From: Nocardia acididurans
Lineage (GTDB): Bacteria > Actinomycetota > Actinomycetes > Mycobacteriales > Mycobacteriaceae
DNA length: 64,000 bases
Direction: 5' to 3'
Assembly (NCBI RefSeq): GCF_016741815.1
Contig: NZ_JAERRJ010000012.1
Span: forward strand, 186,001 to 250,000
Of the stretch, positions 35,295 through 44,102 are shown in pieces. Positions within the stretch are counted from its first letter, which is position 1, and every line of letters begins with the position of its first letter. The notes below the pieces were generated by a model that ran no database searches, had not been told where the DNA came from, and saw only the letters and a program-made list of their open reading frames with translations. The translations under genes were made by a program, and so were the position numbers.

Positions 35295-36302
35295 ATGCCC
35301 ATCCGAATCGATACCCGAACCACCGCGATCGTCGCGGCCACCATCAAGGAATGGGTGCGCTCGGTGCACCCGGGCGGGATCGGCGCCGTCGGCGCGGGGC
35401 CCGCGATTCCCGCCGAGGAAGTGGAGCAGGTCTTCGGCCGCGTCATCGGTGAACTGCTGGATCTGGCTGGGTCCGAACCGTTTCCGGTGCCCGCCGCCCG
35501 CGCGGTCGGGCGCAGGCTGGCCGAAGCGCCGTTCGACCGCACCCGCATGCTGGCGCCCGCCAGCCGGGCGCTGCTGGGGCTCACCCCGGGCGAGCCCGGG
35601 TCGCTGATCGCCACCCGCTGGCCGTTCATCGCCAGCCAGGCCATCGACGCGTACGCCGAGGCGCTGCAGCAGCGGGCGCTGGCCCAGCAGGAGCGCAGCC
35701 TGTCCGAGGCGGTGTCGGTGCGCGTGCAGGAGATCGCCGCACTGCAGTCCCGGCTGCGGCACGAGGCCACGCACGACGCGCTCACCGATCTGGCCAACCG
35801 CTCACTGCTGCAGGAGCGGGTGCGCGTGATGGCCGCCGATCCGGCGCGCGGCGTGGGCCTGATGCTCATCGACCTCGACGATTTCAAGCAGATCAACGAC
35901 ACGTACGGCCATTCGGTGGGCGACGAGGTGCTGGTCACCATCGCCCAGCGGCTGCGGGCGGTGTGCCCGGCCGAGACGGTGATCGGCCGCTACGGCGGTG
36001 ACGAGTTCGTGCTGGCCCTGCCCACCCGCCGCAACAGCCTCAGTGAACTGGCCATGCGGGTGCTCGCGGCGCTGTGCGAGCCGGTGCCGTCGGCGGCGGG
36101 CGCGGTCCCGGCGTCGGCCAGTGTCGGCACGGCGTTCTGTCCGCCCGGCCGCGACTGCGACTTCTCCGATCTGCTGCGCAGCGCCGACCGGGCCATGTAC
36201 TCGGCCAAGACGGCGGGCAAGCGGCAGTTCGCGGTGTCGGAGCTCGACGCCGAGGAGGTTCATCCACGCGCGCGAGGGTTTGCGGCGGCGGTAGCGGGTT
36301 GA
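35295..36302 (+). CDS. GGDEF-domain diguanylate cyclase
   Basis: A 335-residue protein with an unassigned helical N-terminal sensory region (about 1-130), a short coiled-coil linker (about 135-160, AQQERSLSEAVSVRVQEIAALQSRL) and a C-terminal GGDEF domain. The active-site motif YGGDEF (GGDEF at 234-238) is intact, with LTDLANR and DLDDFKQIND ahead of it, so it should make cyclic di-GMP. No inhibitory RxxD site is apparent before the motif. No EAL partner is in the window. Confidence 0.93.
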   Translation: MPIRIDTRTTAIVAATIKEWVRSVHPGGIGAVGAGPAIPAEEVEQVFGRVIGELLDLAGSEPFPVPAARAVGRRLAEAPFDRTRMLAPASRALLGLTPGEPGSLIATRWPFIASQAIDAYAEALQQRALAQQERSLSEAVSVRVQEIAALQSRLRHEATHDALTDLANRSLLQERVRVMAADPARGVGLMLIDLDDFKQINDTYGHSVGDEVLVTIAQRLRAVCPAETVIGRYGGDEFVLALPTRRNSLSELAMRVLAALCEPVPSAAGAVPASASVGTAFCPPGRDCDFSDLLRSADRAMYSAKTAGKRQFAVSELDAEEVHPRARGFAAAVAG

Positions 36303-36455
36303 GCGGCGCGCGGCCGCGATGAGGGGGCCGCGCACCCGAGGACGGCATCGCGCCGCGTACGCACGCGGCGAGCACACCCCGGCCCGGCAGTGTTCCAGGC
36401 GACAGCCATAGCCTTTGGCAATCGCCCGGCAAACCCTGCCGCGTAGGCTGGTGGC

Positions 36456-37286
36456 GTGACAACGGTTGTCGTACTGCTCATCGTCATGGTGATCGTGCTG
36501 GCCGCGGTGCTCGCGGTCAGCAGAAGCCAGCGCTCGAAAGCCGACACACAGCTCGCCGACGCGAAAGCCGACGCACGCCGGGTCATCGAGCGTCTCGGCG
36601 GTCAGGTCTACAACCTGACCGGCACCGACGATCCGTCCACACAGGCCCTCGCCGACGCCGCGGAACGCTTCACCGCCGCGGGCTCGCAGATCGAACAGGC
36701 CACCTCCCCGGCCCAGGCGCGCCTGGCCAAGGAAACAGCCCTGGAGGGCCTGTACTACGTGCGCGCCGCCCGCACCGCCATGCACATGGACCCCGGCCCC
36801 GCCGTCCCCGAACTCGACGGCCAGCGCACCGCCGGCCACGTAACCGAGCACCGCTCAATAGATTTCGACGGCCGTCGGATCGAAGCCTCCCCAACCCCGT
36901 CCGACCGCACCCCCAACTACTACCCCGGCGGCCGGGTGGCGGGCCGCCCCGTCCCCGCCGGCTGGTACTCCGAACCATGGTGGCGCACAGCCCTCGTCGC
37001 GGGCGCTTGGGGCGTGGGCTCGGTCCTCCTCTTCGACGCCCTCTTCACCGGCATGTCCGGCGTCGGCTACGACTCCGCCGCCTTCGAGAACGGCTACGGC
37101 GACGGCTTCCAAGCCGGACTGGACGCGGGCGCCGACCCCGGCTTCGACAGCGGAGACCCGAGCGGCTACGCCCCCGACCCGGGCTACGACCCCGGATACG
37201 CGGACCCGGGCACCGATCAGAGCTGGGACACCAGCGGATTCGACGGCGGATTCGACGGCGGCGGATTCGACGGCGGCAGCTTCTGA
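36456..37286 (+). CDS. DUF1542-like membrane protein with Gly/Asp-rich tail
   Basis: A 276-residue protein. It has an N-terminal membrane anchor (VVVLLIVMVIVLAAVLAV), a helical region (about 25-120) of the DUF1542-like type seen in mycobacterial relatives, a second hydrophobic segment around 170-190, and a low-complexity tail rich in Gly, Asp, Phe and Tyr ending in repeated GFDGG units. Its role is unknown. The tail resembles those of other actinobacterial membrane proteins that probably face the cell surface. Confidence 0.8.
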   Translation: MTTVVVLLIVMVIVLAAVLAVSRSQRSKADTQLADAKADARRVIERLGGQVYNLTGTDDPSTQALADAAERFTAAGSQIEQATSPAQARLAKETALEGLYYVRAARTAMHMDPGPAVPELDGQRTAGHVTEHRSIDFDGRRIEASPTPSDRTPNYYPGGRVAGRPVPAGWYSEPWWRTALVAGAWGVGSVLLFDALFTGMSGVGYDSAAFENGYGDGFQAGLDAGADPGFDSGDPSGYAPDPGYDPGYADPGTDQSWDTSGFDGGFDGGGFDGGSF

Positions 37287-37310
37287 ACGAGGTATTCGGG
37301 CCGGTGCGGA

Positions 37311-37889
37311 CTAGCGCTCGGGGTGGAGGGCACGGGTGAGGATTTCCTCGATGACCGGGCTCTTGGCGTTGGCGTAGTCCTGAACGTAGCGCCAGTCCTG
37401 TTGGGCCAGTTCACGTTTGACGCGTTCGTAGCGGTCGCGGTCGTCGGGGTGGGTGCGCAGCCAGTCACGGAAGGTGAGGATTCGGGTGATCTCCGGGTCG
37501 GCGGCGCCCGGCGGGAAGATGTGCAGGTTGACGCTTCGGGGAGCACCGGTTTCGGTGCGGCGGATGAGGCAGCGGTGCTGGTACCAGTCGGGTTCGCGGA
37601 CGCGGAGGGTGTAGCCGAGCTGTTCGAGGGCGGGGAGGTAGGTGGATTCGGTTGCGGCGTCGGGGATTACGAGGAGCATGTCGATGATGGGTTTGGCGGC
37701 CAGGCCGGGGACCGAGGTGGAGCCGGTGTGTTCGAGCAGGAGGATCCGGCCGGGCAGAGCCGCGCGGATCGCGGTCGCTTCCTCAGTGAACCAGTGCGGC
37801 CAGTCGGGGTTGTAGTCCTCGACAACGACCCGCACGCCGTACGGCTTCAGTTCACCGACGGTCGCGGCCTCGATCTCGTTGGAATCCAT
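37311..37889 (-). CDS. GrpB family protein
   Basis: A 192-residue member of the GrpB/UPF0157 family, which has a nucleotidyltransferase-like fold. Signature segments are VVVEDYNPDWPHWF, LEHTGSTSVPGLAAKPIIDM and a DWLRTHPDDRDRYERVKREL stretch. Some members act on CoA or nucleotides; no precise function is established. The ATG at 37889 with GGTGG upstream is taken; a GTG three codons earlier is possible. It converges on the membrane protein gene. Confidence 0.9.
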   Translation of the reverse strand: MDSNEIEAATVGELKPYGVRVVVEDYNPDWPHWFTEEATAIRAALPGRILLLEHTGSTSVPGLAAKPIIDMLLVIPDAATESTYLPALEQLGYTLRVREPDWYQHRCLIRRTETGAPRSVNLHIFPPGAADPEITRILTFRDWLRTHPDDRDRYERVKRELAQQDWRYVQDYANAKSPVIEEILTRALHPER

Positions 37890-37955
37890 TGTCGCCACCG
37901 GTCCACAGTAGGCCGGTCCCCCGCCGGGGTGGCGTGCTGCCGGGCGGGCACTACC

Positions 37956-38834
37956 TCAGGAAGCGCCGCTCTGCCGCTTGCGCGCGGCATCGGACAGATA
38001 GTCGCTCAGCTCGCTCTGCAGGACCCGGTCGAGGGCCTGGTCCAGGCTGCTGTGCACGGCCCGGGTGCCCAGATCTCGCCAATTGTTGAGCATGGCGGTG
38101 GTTTCGGCGATCTCGGCATCGGATTCGGGCAGCCAGCCGACACCGTGCTGGGCGACGATGTGGTCCTTGGCGGCGACGACCATGAGGCGGGCGATGTCCT
38201 CCAGCCGGGCCACGACTCCGGCGTAGAGGTCGATGAGCCCAGGAAGTTCGATGCCGTAGGCGTGCAGCTGAGCGAACGTCTCGAGCAGCTCGGGGCGAGT
38301 GAATTCGACCGTCTCACCGTGCAGGCGAGCGAGGCCGAGCTGCACCAGCCGCTCGAGCTGATCCTCGTCGACGGGCGCGCGTTCCGGATCACCGAGGAAG
38401 GTGTCGACCAGTTCGCGTGGCACCTCGAGCGATTCGCCGCTGCGATCCCCGGTCGCGGTGACCGCCTGCTGCAGGCCGAGGATTTCGGTGAGGTCCTTGC
38501 CGGTCTCCCAGCTGGTGATGAAGTCGGCGATATGCGCGGTGGTGAAGCCGCGCTGCAGCAGCGCGTCGATGATCTTCAGGCGCGCGAGATGCGACTCGTC
38601 GTAGATGTGCGCGCGCCCGCTGCGCCGCGTCGGGGCGGGCAGCAGCCCACGCTCCTGGTAGGCGCGCACATTGCGGGTGGTGGTGCCGGCGGCGCGAGCC
38701 AGATCGTCGATGCGGTATTCCGCCACCTGAGTCGCACCCGCCCTTTCCGCCAGTAGCTCGCCCACCTCGCGCAGAGCCCGCGCCCCGATGCCGGAGGGCA
38801 TCGGGGACGCGGGCGGCGCACCCGGTGACGACAT
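37956..38834 (-). CDS. MerR-family transcriptional regulator
   Basis: A 292-residue regulator with an N-terminal MerR winged helix (about 40-105): YRIDDLARAAGTTTRNVRAYQERGLLPAPTR, followed by a long effector region without metal-binding cysteines. Its ATG overlaps the stop of the monooxygenase gene (TAATG at 38832-38836), making it the last gene of the operon. It may control the operon in response to substrate. MerR proteins of this length in Mycobacteriales often sense organic compounds rather than metals. Confidence 0.9.
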   Translation of the reverse strand: MSSPGAPPASPMPSGIGARALREVGELLAERAGATQVAEYRIDDLARAAGTTTRNVRAYQERGLLPAPTRRSGRAHIYDESHLARLKIIDALLQRGFTTAHIADFITSWETGKDLTEILGLQQAVTATGDRSGESLEVPRELVDTFLGDPERAPVDEDQLERLVQLGLARLHGETVEFTRPELLETFAQLHAYGIELPGLIDLYAGVVARLEDIARLMVVAAKDHIVAQHGVGWLPESDAEIAETTAMLNNWRDLGTRAVHSSLDQALDRVLQSELSDYLSDAARKRQSGAS

Positions 38835-40357
38835 TAGCCGAGTCGCGCGGGCTGACGGCTGTCGGCGCTCACCGGACGCGCGGCGTCGCGGGGCGTGCGG
38901 AGGTAGTCGGCCGGATCCAGTGCGGCCAGCTGCCGCACGTACTGGGTGCCGAAACCGGGATACATGGTGGCGTTGAACCCGTCCTCGGTGAGATACCAGC
39001 TGCGGCAACCGGAATTCCACGTGGTCGAGGCGAGCCGGCGCTGGATTCCGGCGTTGTACCGGTCCTGGCGGTCACGACGCACCTCGAGCATCCGCAGATC
39101 CTGGTTCAGCAGCAGACCGATGGCGTCGGTGAGGTATTCGATCTGCGCCTCCATGTAGACCAGCGCCGAATTGTGCCCTGGACCGGAGTTGGGGCCGAAG
39201 GTGAGGAACAGATTCGGGTAGCCCGCCACCGCCACGCTCTTGAAAGCGTAAGCGCCCCCGCGCCATTCCTCGTCCAGCCGCCGCCCGTCGCGTCCGGTGA
39301 CCGGAATCGGCGTGCCCTGCTTGGACACTTCGAATCCGGTCGCGAACACGATGGCGTCGAACCGGTGCTCGATCCCCTCCGCGGTGCGGATGCCGTGCGG
39401 TGACATGCGCGCGATAGGCCAGGTCACCAGCGTGCAGTTGGCGCGCTGCAGAGCCGGGTAGTAGTCGCTGCTCATCAGCAGCCGCTTGCAGCCCGCCCGG
39501 AAATCGGGGGTGAGCTGACGCCGCAGCCACGGATCATCGACCTGGGATCGCAAGTGCAGCAGGGCAACCCGCTCCACCACCCGGGTCAGCGGGGTGTTCC
39601 ACACCACCCCGAGGGCCACCGATTCGTGCCCCCAGAACCAGGCATCCCGCGCCAGCGACTGACTGATCGGGAACTGCCGGTACAGCTTCTTGGTGAGCCC
39701 GTGCGTATTCCGGTTCAGCCGCGGCAGCACCCAGCCGGGCGTGCGCTGGAAGACCTTGACGCTCTCGGCCTTCCGCACCAGTTCCGGAATGATCTGCACC
39801 GCACTGGCTCCCGTGCCGACCACGGCCACCTTCTTGCCGGTGAAGTCGTAGTCGTGATCCCAGCGGGCACTGTGGATCTTGTGTCCCTCGTAGGTCTCGA
39901 TACCGGGGATATCGGGGAACCCGGCATTGGACAGTGGCCCGGAGGCGAGCACCACCGACCGCGCCGTGATCCGGGTCGCCGTGCCCGCCACCGTGATCGA
40001 CCACAGTCCGCTGGTCTCATCGAACTCCATGCCGGTGACGTCCTGCCCGAAGCGGATATAGGGCCGGATACCGAACTGCGCCACCATCGAATCGATGTAG
40101 CCGAGAATCTCCGCGCTGCCCGAATAGGTCTGGGACCATTCGGGATTCGGCGCGAAACTGTAGGAGTAGAGCCGAGACGGAATATCGCAGGCCGCACCCG
40201 GATAGGTGTTGTCGCGCCAGGTGCCGCCCACCCGGCTGCCCCGCTCCAGGATGGCGAAGTTGCCGATTCCCTTCTGCCGCAGTCGGATAGCCGCGCCGAT
40301 ACCCGCGAACCCCGCACCGATGATCGCCACGTCCAGTGGCTGTGCCGCCGCGCTCAT
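38834..40357 (-). CDS. Flavin-dependent monooxygenase (Baeyer-Villiger type)
   Basis: A 507-residue FAD/NADPH class B monooxygenase. The first Rossmann motif is GAGFAGIG (14-21), the second GTGASA, and between them the Baeyer-Villiger-like fingerprint YEGHKIHSARW (F/Y-x-G-x3-H-x3-W). It has GGTWRDNTYPGAACD like ketone monooxygenases. Its start overlaps the stop of the upstream ferritin-like gene (ATGA). Next to an esterase and an SDR it fits a pathway of alcohol to ketone to ester to acid, or the modification of lipids as proposed for the MymA operon of M. tuberculosis. Confidence 0.92.
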   Translation of the reverse strand: MSAAAQPLDVAIIGAGFAGIGAAIRLRQKGIGNFAILERGSRVGGTWRDNTYPGAACDIPSRLYSYSFAPNPEWSQTYSGSAEILGYIDSMVAQFGIRPYIRFGQDVTGMEFDETSGLWSITVAGTATRITARSVVLASGPLSNAGFPDIPGIETYEGHKIHSARWDHDYDFTGKKVAVVGTGASAVQIIPELVRKAESVKVFQRTPGWVLPRLNRNTHGLTKKLYRQFPISQSLARDAWFWGHESVALGVVWNTPLTRVVERVALLHLRSQVDDPWLRRQLTPDFRAGCKRLLMSSDYYPALQRANCTLVTWPIARMSPHGIRTAEGIEHRFDAIVFATGFEVSKQGTPIPVTGRDGRRLDEEWRGGAYAFKSVAVAGYPNLFLTFGPNSGPGHNSALVYMEAQIEYLTDAIGLLLNQDLRMLEVRRDRQDRYNAGIQRRLASTTWNSGCRSWYLTEDGFNATMYPGFGTQYVRQLAALDPADYLRTPRDAARPVSADSRQPARLG

Positions 40358-41274
40358 GCGACCGGCTCGTAGGTGAGTTCCTTGGACCAGCTCGGCTGTT
40401 CTTTGAGGAAGCGCTCCGGAATCCGCCCGGTCAGCTTGACCATGGCGTCCGCGAACAGGTGGTAGGGGTGATCGCGGTTGATCACCCAGTTGCTGTGCAT
40501 CTTCACGATCCGGTACATGGGCACCCGGTTCACGATGGGGGCGCGCTCGCCGACGGCCTTGAAGCGCCGCATCGCGCCGTACAGTTTCTCCTCGTCGACG
40601 CCCATCTCGACGATGTTGTCGCGCATCTTGTTCAGCAGCGGCACGTAGCTGAGCACACCCACGATGAACGACGGTTTGGCCCAGCCGCCCACCAGGTCGA
40701 TGGCCAGCTTGCGCACGGTGGCGTGCCCGAGCAGTTCCATCACCGCGTAATCGGTTGCCAGGTGCCGGGATTCGTCGGCGTTGATCTTCTTGAACACCTC
40801 CTGCGCGATCGGATCCTCGATCTCGTCGGTGATGAACTTGATGAGCGCGCCGTCGAGGGCCACCTCCAGCATGGGGATGACCGTGCCCAGGAAGGAGAGC
40901 GACATCTCGTCGGAGTGCTTGTCCAGGAAGTCGATCACCAGCTTCACATTGATGTTCGGCTCCGGGATCTCGTCACCGTCGAGCATGCCCCAGCGCCGCA
41001 TGAGCGCCAGTTCGGCATTGGCGTGCCGCTGCTCCTCGGCGTGGAAGTAGCGGTAGATCTCGCGCAGTGTCTCGGTGGGCGCCTTCTTGGCCATGGCGGC
41101 GAAACCGCGGGCGCCGACATTCTCGATCCACATGAGATCGGCCATGAACGGCTTGAGTTTGGCGTGCAGTTCGGGGGCGACGAGGTCGGCTCCCGGTGCG
41201 TCCCACTCGATATCGGCGAGCGCCCACTGGCGGGCCTTGATCTTGCCGAGCATGTTGTCGAAGTCGAAGGACAT
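40354..41274 (-). CDS. Ferritin-like diiron-type protein
   Basis: A 306-residue helical protein. FHAEEQRHAN and NADESRHLATDY provide two E-x2-H type iron ligand pairs, as in ferritin-like diiron oxidases. The length exceeds ferritins and resembles the uncharacterised actinobacterial proteins often found next to class B monooxygenases. It sits 1 base downstream of the SDR gene and overlaps the monooxygenase gene by ATGA. A role as auxiliary oxygenase or in protecting the pathway is inferred; nothing is proven. Confidence 0.78.
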   Translation of the reverse strand: MSFDFDNMLGKIKARQWALADIEWDAPGADLVAPELHAKLKPFMADLMWIENVGARGFAAMAKKAPTETLREIYRYFHAEEQRHANAELALMRRWGMLDGDEIPEPNINVKLVIDFLDKHSDEMSLSFLGTVIPMLEVALDGALIKFITDEIEDPIAQEVFKKINADESRHLATDYAVMELLGHATVRKLAIDLVGGWAKPSFIVGVLSYVPLLNKMRDNIVEMGVDEEKLYGAMRRFKAVGERAPIVNRVPMYRIVKMHSNWVINRDHPYHLFADAMVKLTGRIPERFLKEQPSWSKELTYEPVA

Positions 41275-41275
41275 G

Positions 41276-42172
41276 TCAGGCTCCTGTCTTCTGCAAGCTG
41301 TTCGCCGAATCCGATTGCGGGAGAAATCGGTTCAGCAGGCCGAGGGCCTGGGTGTAGGTGGCGGGGAATGTACGTTTGAGCTGCCAGACCAGACGTGCGT
41401 CGAGCTGTGGCAGCACGTAGAGGCGGCCGTGATCGTGGGCATCGAGGGCACCGCGCACGACCCGCTCGGGTGAGAAGCCGGTCCAGCGCATCAGGCTGTC
41501 CGCCAGTTGTGAAGGACCAGAGGTGATCCGGCCGTCGGCGACCACATTGGTCTTCACGAAGGTGGGGCACAGCACCGTCACCGCGACTCCGCTGCCCGCG
41601 AGTTCGGCGGCCATGGTCTCTGACAGCGACAGCACCGCCGCCTTGGAGGTGTTGTAGACGGCCATCCCCGGCGCGGCCGCGAATCCCGCCGGCGACGCGA
41701 CGTTCACGATGCCGCCCCGCCCGGCGGCCCGCAGGCGCGGCGCGAAGATCTCACACCCGTGCACCACACCCCACAGGTTGATGCCGAGCGCCCACTCCCA
41801 GTCGCCGAAGCCGATCTCCCCCACCGGTTTTCCACCGATGCCCACGCCCGCGTTATTCACCACGAGGCTCGGCGGCCCGCCGAAGACCTCGTCGGCGTAG
41901 GCGGCGAGCCGCTCCACATCGGCGCGCTCGGCGACATCGCAGAAGAACGCGTACGCGGCCCCGCCGTGCGTGCGCTCGATCAACCGCACCGTCTCATCGG
42001 CCCGATCCTTGTCGATATCCGCACACACCACTTCCCCACCGCGCGCGGCCAATTCGAGCGCGAAGGCGCGGCCGATACCGCTGCCCGCCCCGGTCACCAC
42101 CGCCCGCGCACCATGGCTGCGCCTACTGCCGCCGAGTGCGATCCGCACCGTGTCCATCGGCCACATCGTCAT
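41276..42172 (-). CDS. Short-chain dehydrogenase/reductase
   Basis: A 298-residue classical SDR. It has the TGAGSGIG cofactor motif, CADIDKD (acidic residue after strand 2, favouring NAD), NNAG, the catalytic serine segment NVASPAG and YNTSK (the catalytic Tyr and Lys). The start at 42172 overlaps the stop of the esterase gene (ATGA). In the operon it would oxidise or reduce an alcohol/ketone pair feeding the monooxygenase. Confidence 0.93.
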   Translation of the reverse strand: MTMWPMDTVRIALGGSRRSHGARAVVTGAGSGIGRAFALELAARGGEVVCADIDKDRADETVRLIERTHGGAAYAFFCDVAERADVERLAAYADEVFGGPPSLVVNNAGVGIGGKPVGEIGFGDWEWALGINLWGVVHGCEIFAPRLRAAGRGGIVNVASPAGFAAAPGMAVYNTSKAAVLSLSETMAAELAGSGVAVTVLCPTFVKTNVVADGRITSGPSQLADSLMRWTGFSPERVVRGALDAHDHGRLYVLPQLDARLVWQLKRTFPATYTQALGLLNRFLPQSDSANSLQKTGA

Positions 42173-43326
42173 ACCGCCTTGTCACGTGCGGGGAGGGCCG
42201 ACGATCGCGCCCGCTCGGGGACGCTCGCCGAAAGCTGTGCTCGTCCAGCGGGATTCGCCGCGGTCACAGCCCGGGCGGAAGGACCCGTGGCGGATGTGAA
42301 CGGCTGCGCGTGACTCACGGCGGCCACGCCCCGCACGGAACCATGCTCTTCGGACAGCACGGCGGAGACGAACGCCGCCACTCGGCGCAGCGCGGCCCCG
42401 GCCTCGGGCACCAGTAGGGGCAGCGCCTGAAATACGTGGATTCGGCCGGGCCACAGCTCCAGTTCGCAGTGTGCTCCGGCGACTTCAGCCATATCCCGCA
42501 GGTGGTGAGCGTCTCCCGCGAGCATCTCCTCCGCGGCGGCTTGTACGAACAGCGGTGGCAGCACCGCGCCCGCCGGGATGTGCAGGCGCAGGCGCGGTGA
42601 GTCCGTGGGTTCGTCGCCGGTGTAGTGCCGAATCAGCCTGCGCCCCACCCACGCCGGGGCCATCGGGTCCGCCCGTAGGCGGTCCTGTCGTTCGGCGAGC
42701 GTCATGGTCAGATCCATGAGCGGCGAGAACATGAACGCACCGGCCGGTTGCGATGCACCCGCGAGGTCGTTGCGCAGCAGCAGATCCAGCGCGAGATGCC
42801 CGCCCGCGGAGTCGCCGCCGAAGACCAGATCCTCGGCGCGGTAACCGTTCTCCAGCAGCCAGCGGTAACCCGCCGCGACATCGTCTGCCGCCGTGGGGAA
42901 TCGGTGTTCGGGCGCGAGCCGGTAGTCGACAACGAACACCGCCAGGCCGGTGACTTTCGACAGCCGCGCCGCCAGTGCCCGGTGCGTCCGCGCCGAGCAG
43001 ACGACGTAGCCGCTGCCGTGGATGTAGTAGATCGCGCGGTCACCCTGTGTAACCCCGGCGGCACGGACCCATTCGCCGCGCACGCCGCCGGACCGAACCG
43101 GCGTCACGTGGGTGCCGGGCGGCACGGGACCGCCCGCCGCCATGATCGACGCGATGAGCGCCCGCCCGGCCGCGATGCCGGCTCGATTGTCGGGAAGTAG
43201 CCCGTTGAGCTGCCGCAAACCCAGCGCCGACGCCGTGGCCGCGAGCCGGGACCGCGCGGATGCGGTCGCGGGTATCGCGGGTGCGAGCGTCGGCGGGAAG
43301 GTCGCCGTTGACCCTGTTTTCGCCAT
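42169..43326 (-). CDS. HSL-family alpha/beta hydrolase (LipR-like)
   Basis: A 385-residue esterase of the hormone-sensitive-lipase family. The oxyanion motif is IHGSGY (HGSG rather than the usual HGGG), the nucleophile GDSAGG, and the catalytic His lies in GRIHVFQ. A Pro/Ala-rich N-terminal extension and a ~60-residue Ala/Ser-rich tail add length to the usual ~310 residues. It is the first enzyme gene after the TetR regulator; a perfect inverted repeat 19 bases upstream of its start is the likely operator. Confidence 0.92.
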   Translation of the reverse strand: MAKTGSTATFPPTLAPAIPATASARSRLAATASALGLRQLNGLLPDNRAGIAAGRALIASIMAAGGPVPPGTHVTPVRSGGVRGEWVRAAGVTQGDRAIYYIHGSGYVVCSARTHRALAARLSKVTGLAVFVVDYRLAPEHRFPTAADDVAAGYRWLLENGYRAEDLVFGGDSAGGHLALDLLLRNDLAGASQPAGAFMFSPLMDLTMTLAERQDRLRADPMAPAWVGRRLIRHYTGDEPTDSPRLRLHIPAGAVLPPLFVQAAAEEMLAGDAHHLRDMAEVAGAHCELELWPGRIHVFQALPLLVPEAGAALRRVAAFVSAVLSEEHGSVRGVAAVSHAQPFTSATGPSARAVTAANPAGRAQLSASVPERARSSALPARDKAV

Positions 43327-43344
43327 GCCTCAAAGAATCATCCC

Positions 43345-43374
43345 CGAATGCGCCATTTGTCAATGGCGCATTCG
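43345..43374. promoter_or_regulatory. Perfect 13-bp inverted repeat operator
   Basis: CGAATGCGCCATT and AATGGCGCATTCG are separated by TGTC. It lies between the TetR stop codon and the esterase start and is a probable TetR-family operator for the downstream operon, though it could also be an RNA hairpin. Confidence 0.7.
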
Positions 43375-43956
43375 TTACGCACCTTTGAAGGTGCCCTCGA
43401 CCGGGGGGCAATCCTGGAGCGAACTCAACTCCTTCGCGAACAGCGCCACCGGGTCGAGATCCATCCCAGTGAAATGCCCGGCGAGCTCGAGGGAGAGCAC
43501 ACCGTGCAGGCGCGTCCAGAAGGACAGGGCTCGGTCGGCCGTGGTGGCCTCGAGCAGCACCCGCATGATCTCGTCGGAGATCTCGGTGGTGTCGGCGGGC
43601 GCGTGATAGCCGGGCACGGGAGTGCCGTAGACGAGGAAGTAGCGCTGCGGGTCGGACAGGGCCCAATCTCGTAGCGCGGCAGCCAATTCCGCGAGATCCG
43701 CACCGGAGTCCCGAGCCCGGCGGAAGGTGTCGGCAAGGCTCCGGTAGGCGTCGCGGATGAGTTCGGTGATCAACTCGTCCCGGCTCGCGTAGTACCGGTA
43801 CAGCGCGGGTCCACTCACCCCCACCTGCTTGGCGATGGCGTTGAGCGACAGCGCGGACGCCCCCGCCGCGGCGATCTGCTCCCACGCGCACTGTTTGATC
43901 TCGGCGCGCATCTGCGCCCGATAGCGCTCACGCGGGCTCGCCACCTCCGGCATCAA
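43375..43956 (-). CDS. TetR-family transcriptional regulator
   Basis: A 193-residue regulator with an N-terminal HTH (ALSLNAIAKQVGVSGPALYRYYASRDELI). Its C-terminal domain (RYFLVYGTPVPGY...FWTRLHGVLSLELAGHF) is of the same subgroup as the TetR gene at 25.2 kb. It is first in the minus-strand direction of the esterase-SDR-monooxygenase cluster and is divergent from a START-domain gene; the inverted repeats on both sides are candidate targets. Confidence 0.93.
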   Translation of the reverse strand: MMPEVASPRERYRAQMRAEIKQCAWEQIAAAGASALSLNAIAKQVGVSGPALYRYYASRDELITELIRDAYRSLADTFRRARDSGADLAELAAALRDWALSDPQRYFLVYGTPVPGYHAPADTTEISDEIMRVLLEATTADRALSFWTRLHGVLSLELAGHFTGMDLDPVALFAKELSSLQDCPPVEGTFKGA

Positions 43957-43986
43957 CCACTCCTTTCACACCGCCCAAGCCGTTCA

Positions 43987-44057
43987 GTTAGAGGTTATCA
44001 CCTTTGTTCTTGACTCTCACCGAAGACTGGTTATACCTTCTAACTCAAGCGAGAGTC
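43987..44057. promoter_or_regulatory. Overlapping inverted repeats in divergent promoter
   Basis: Between the TetR gene and the START-domain gene lie GACTCTC (44012-44018) with GAGAGTC (44051-44057), and an imperfect pair GTTAGAGGTTATCACC (43987-44002) with GGTTATACCTTCTAAC (44029-44044). The region is AT-rich and probably carries both promoters. Confidence 0.5.
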
Positions 44058-44102
44058 ATTAACCATCCACGCTGGCCAGACTCGCCGACAAGGAGCAGAA
44101 TC

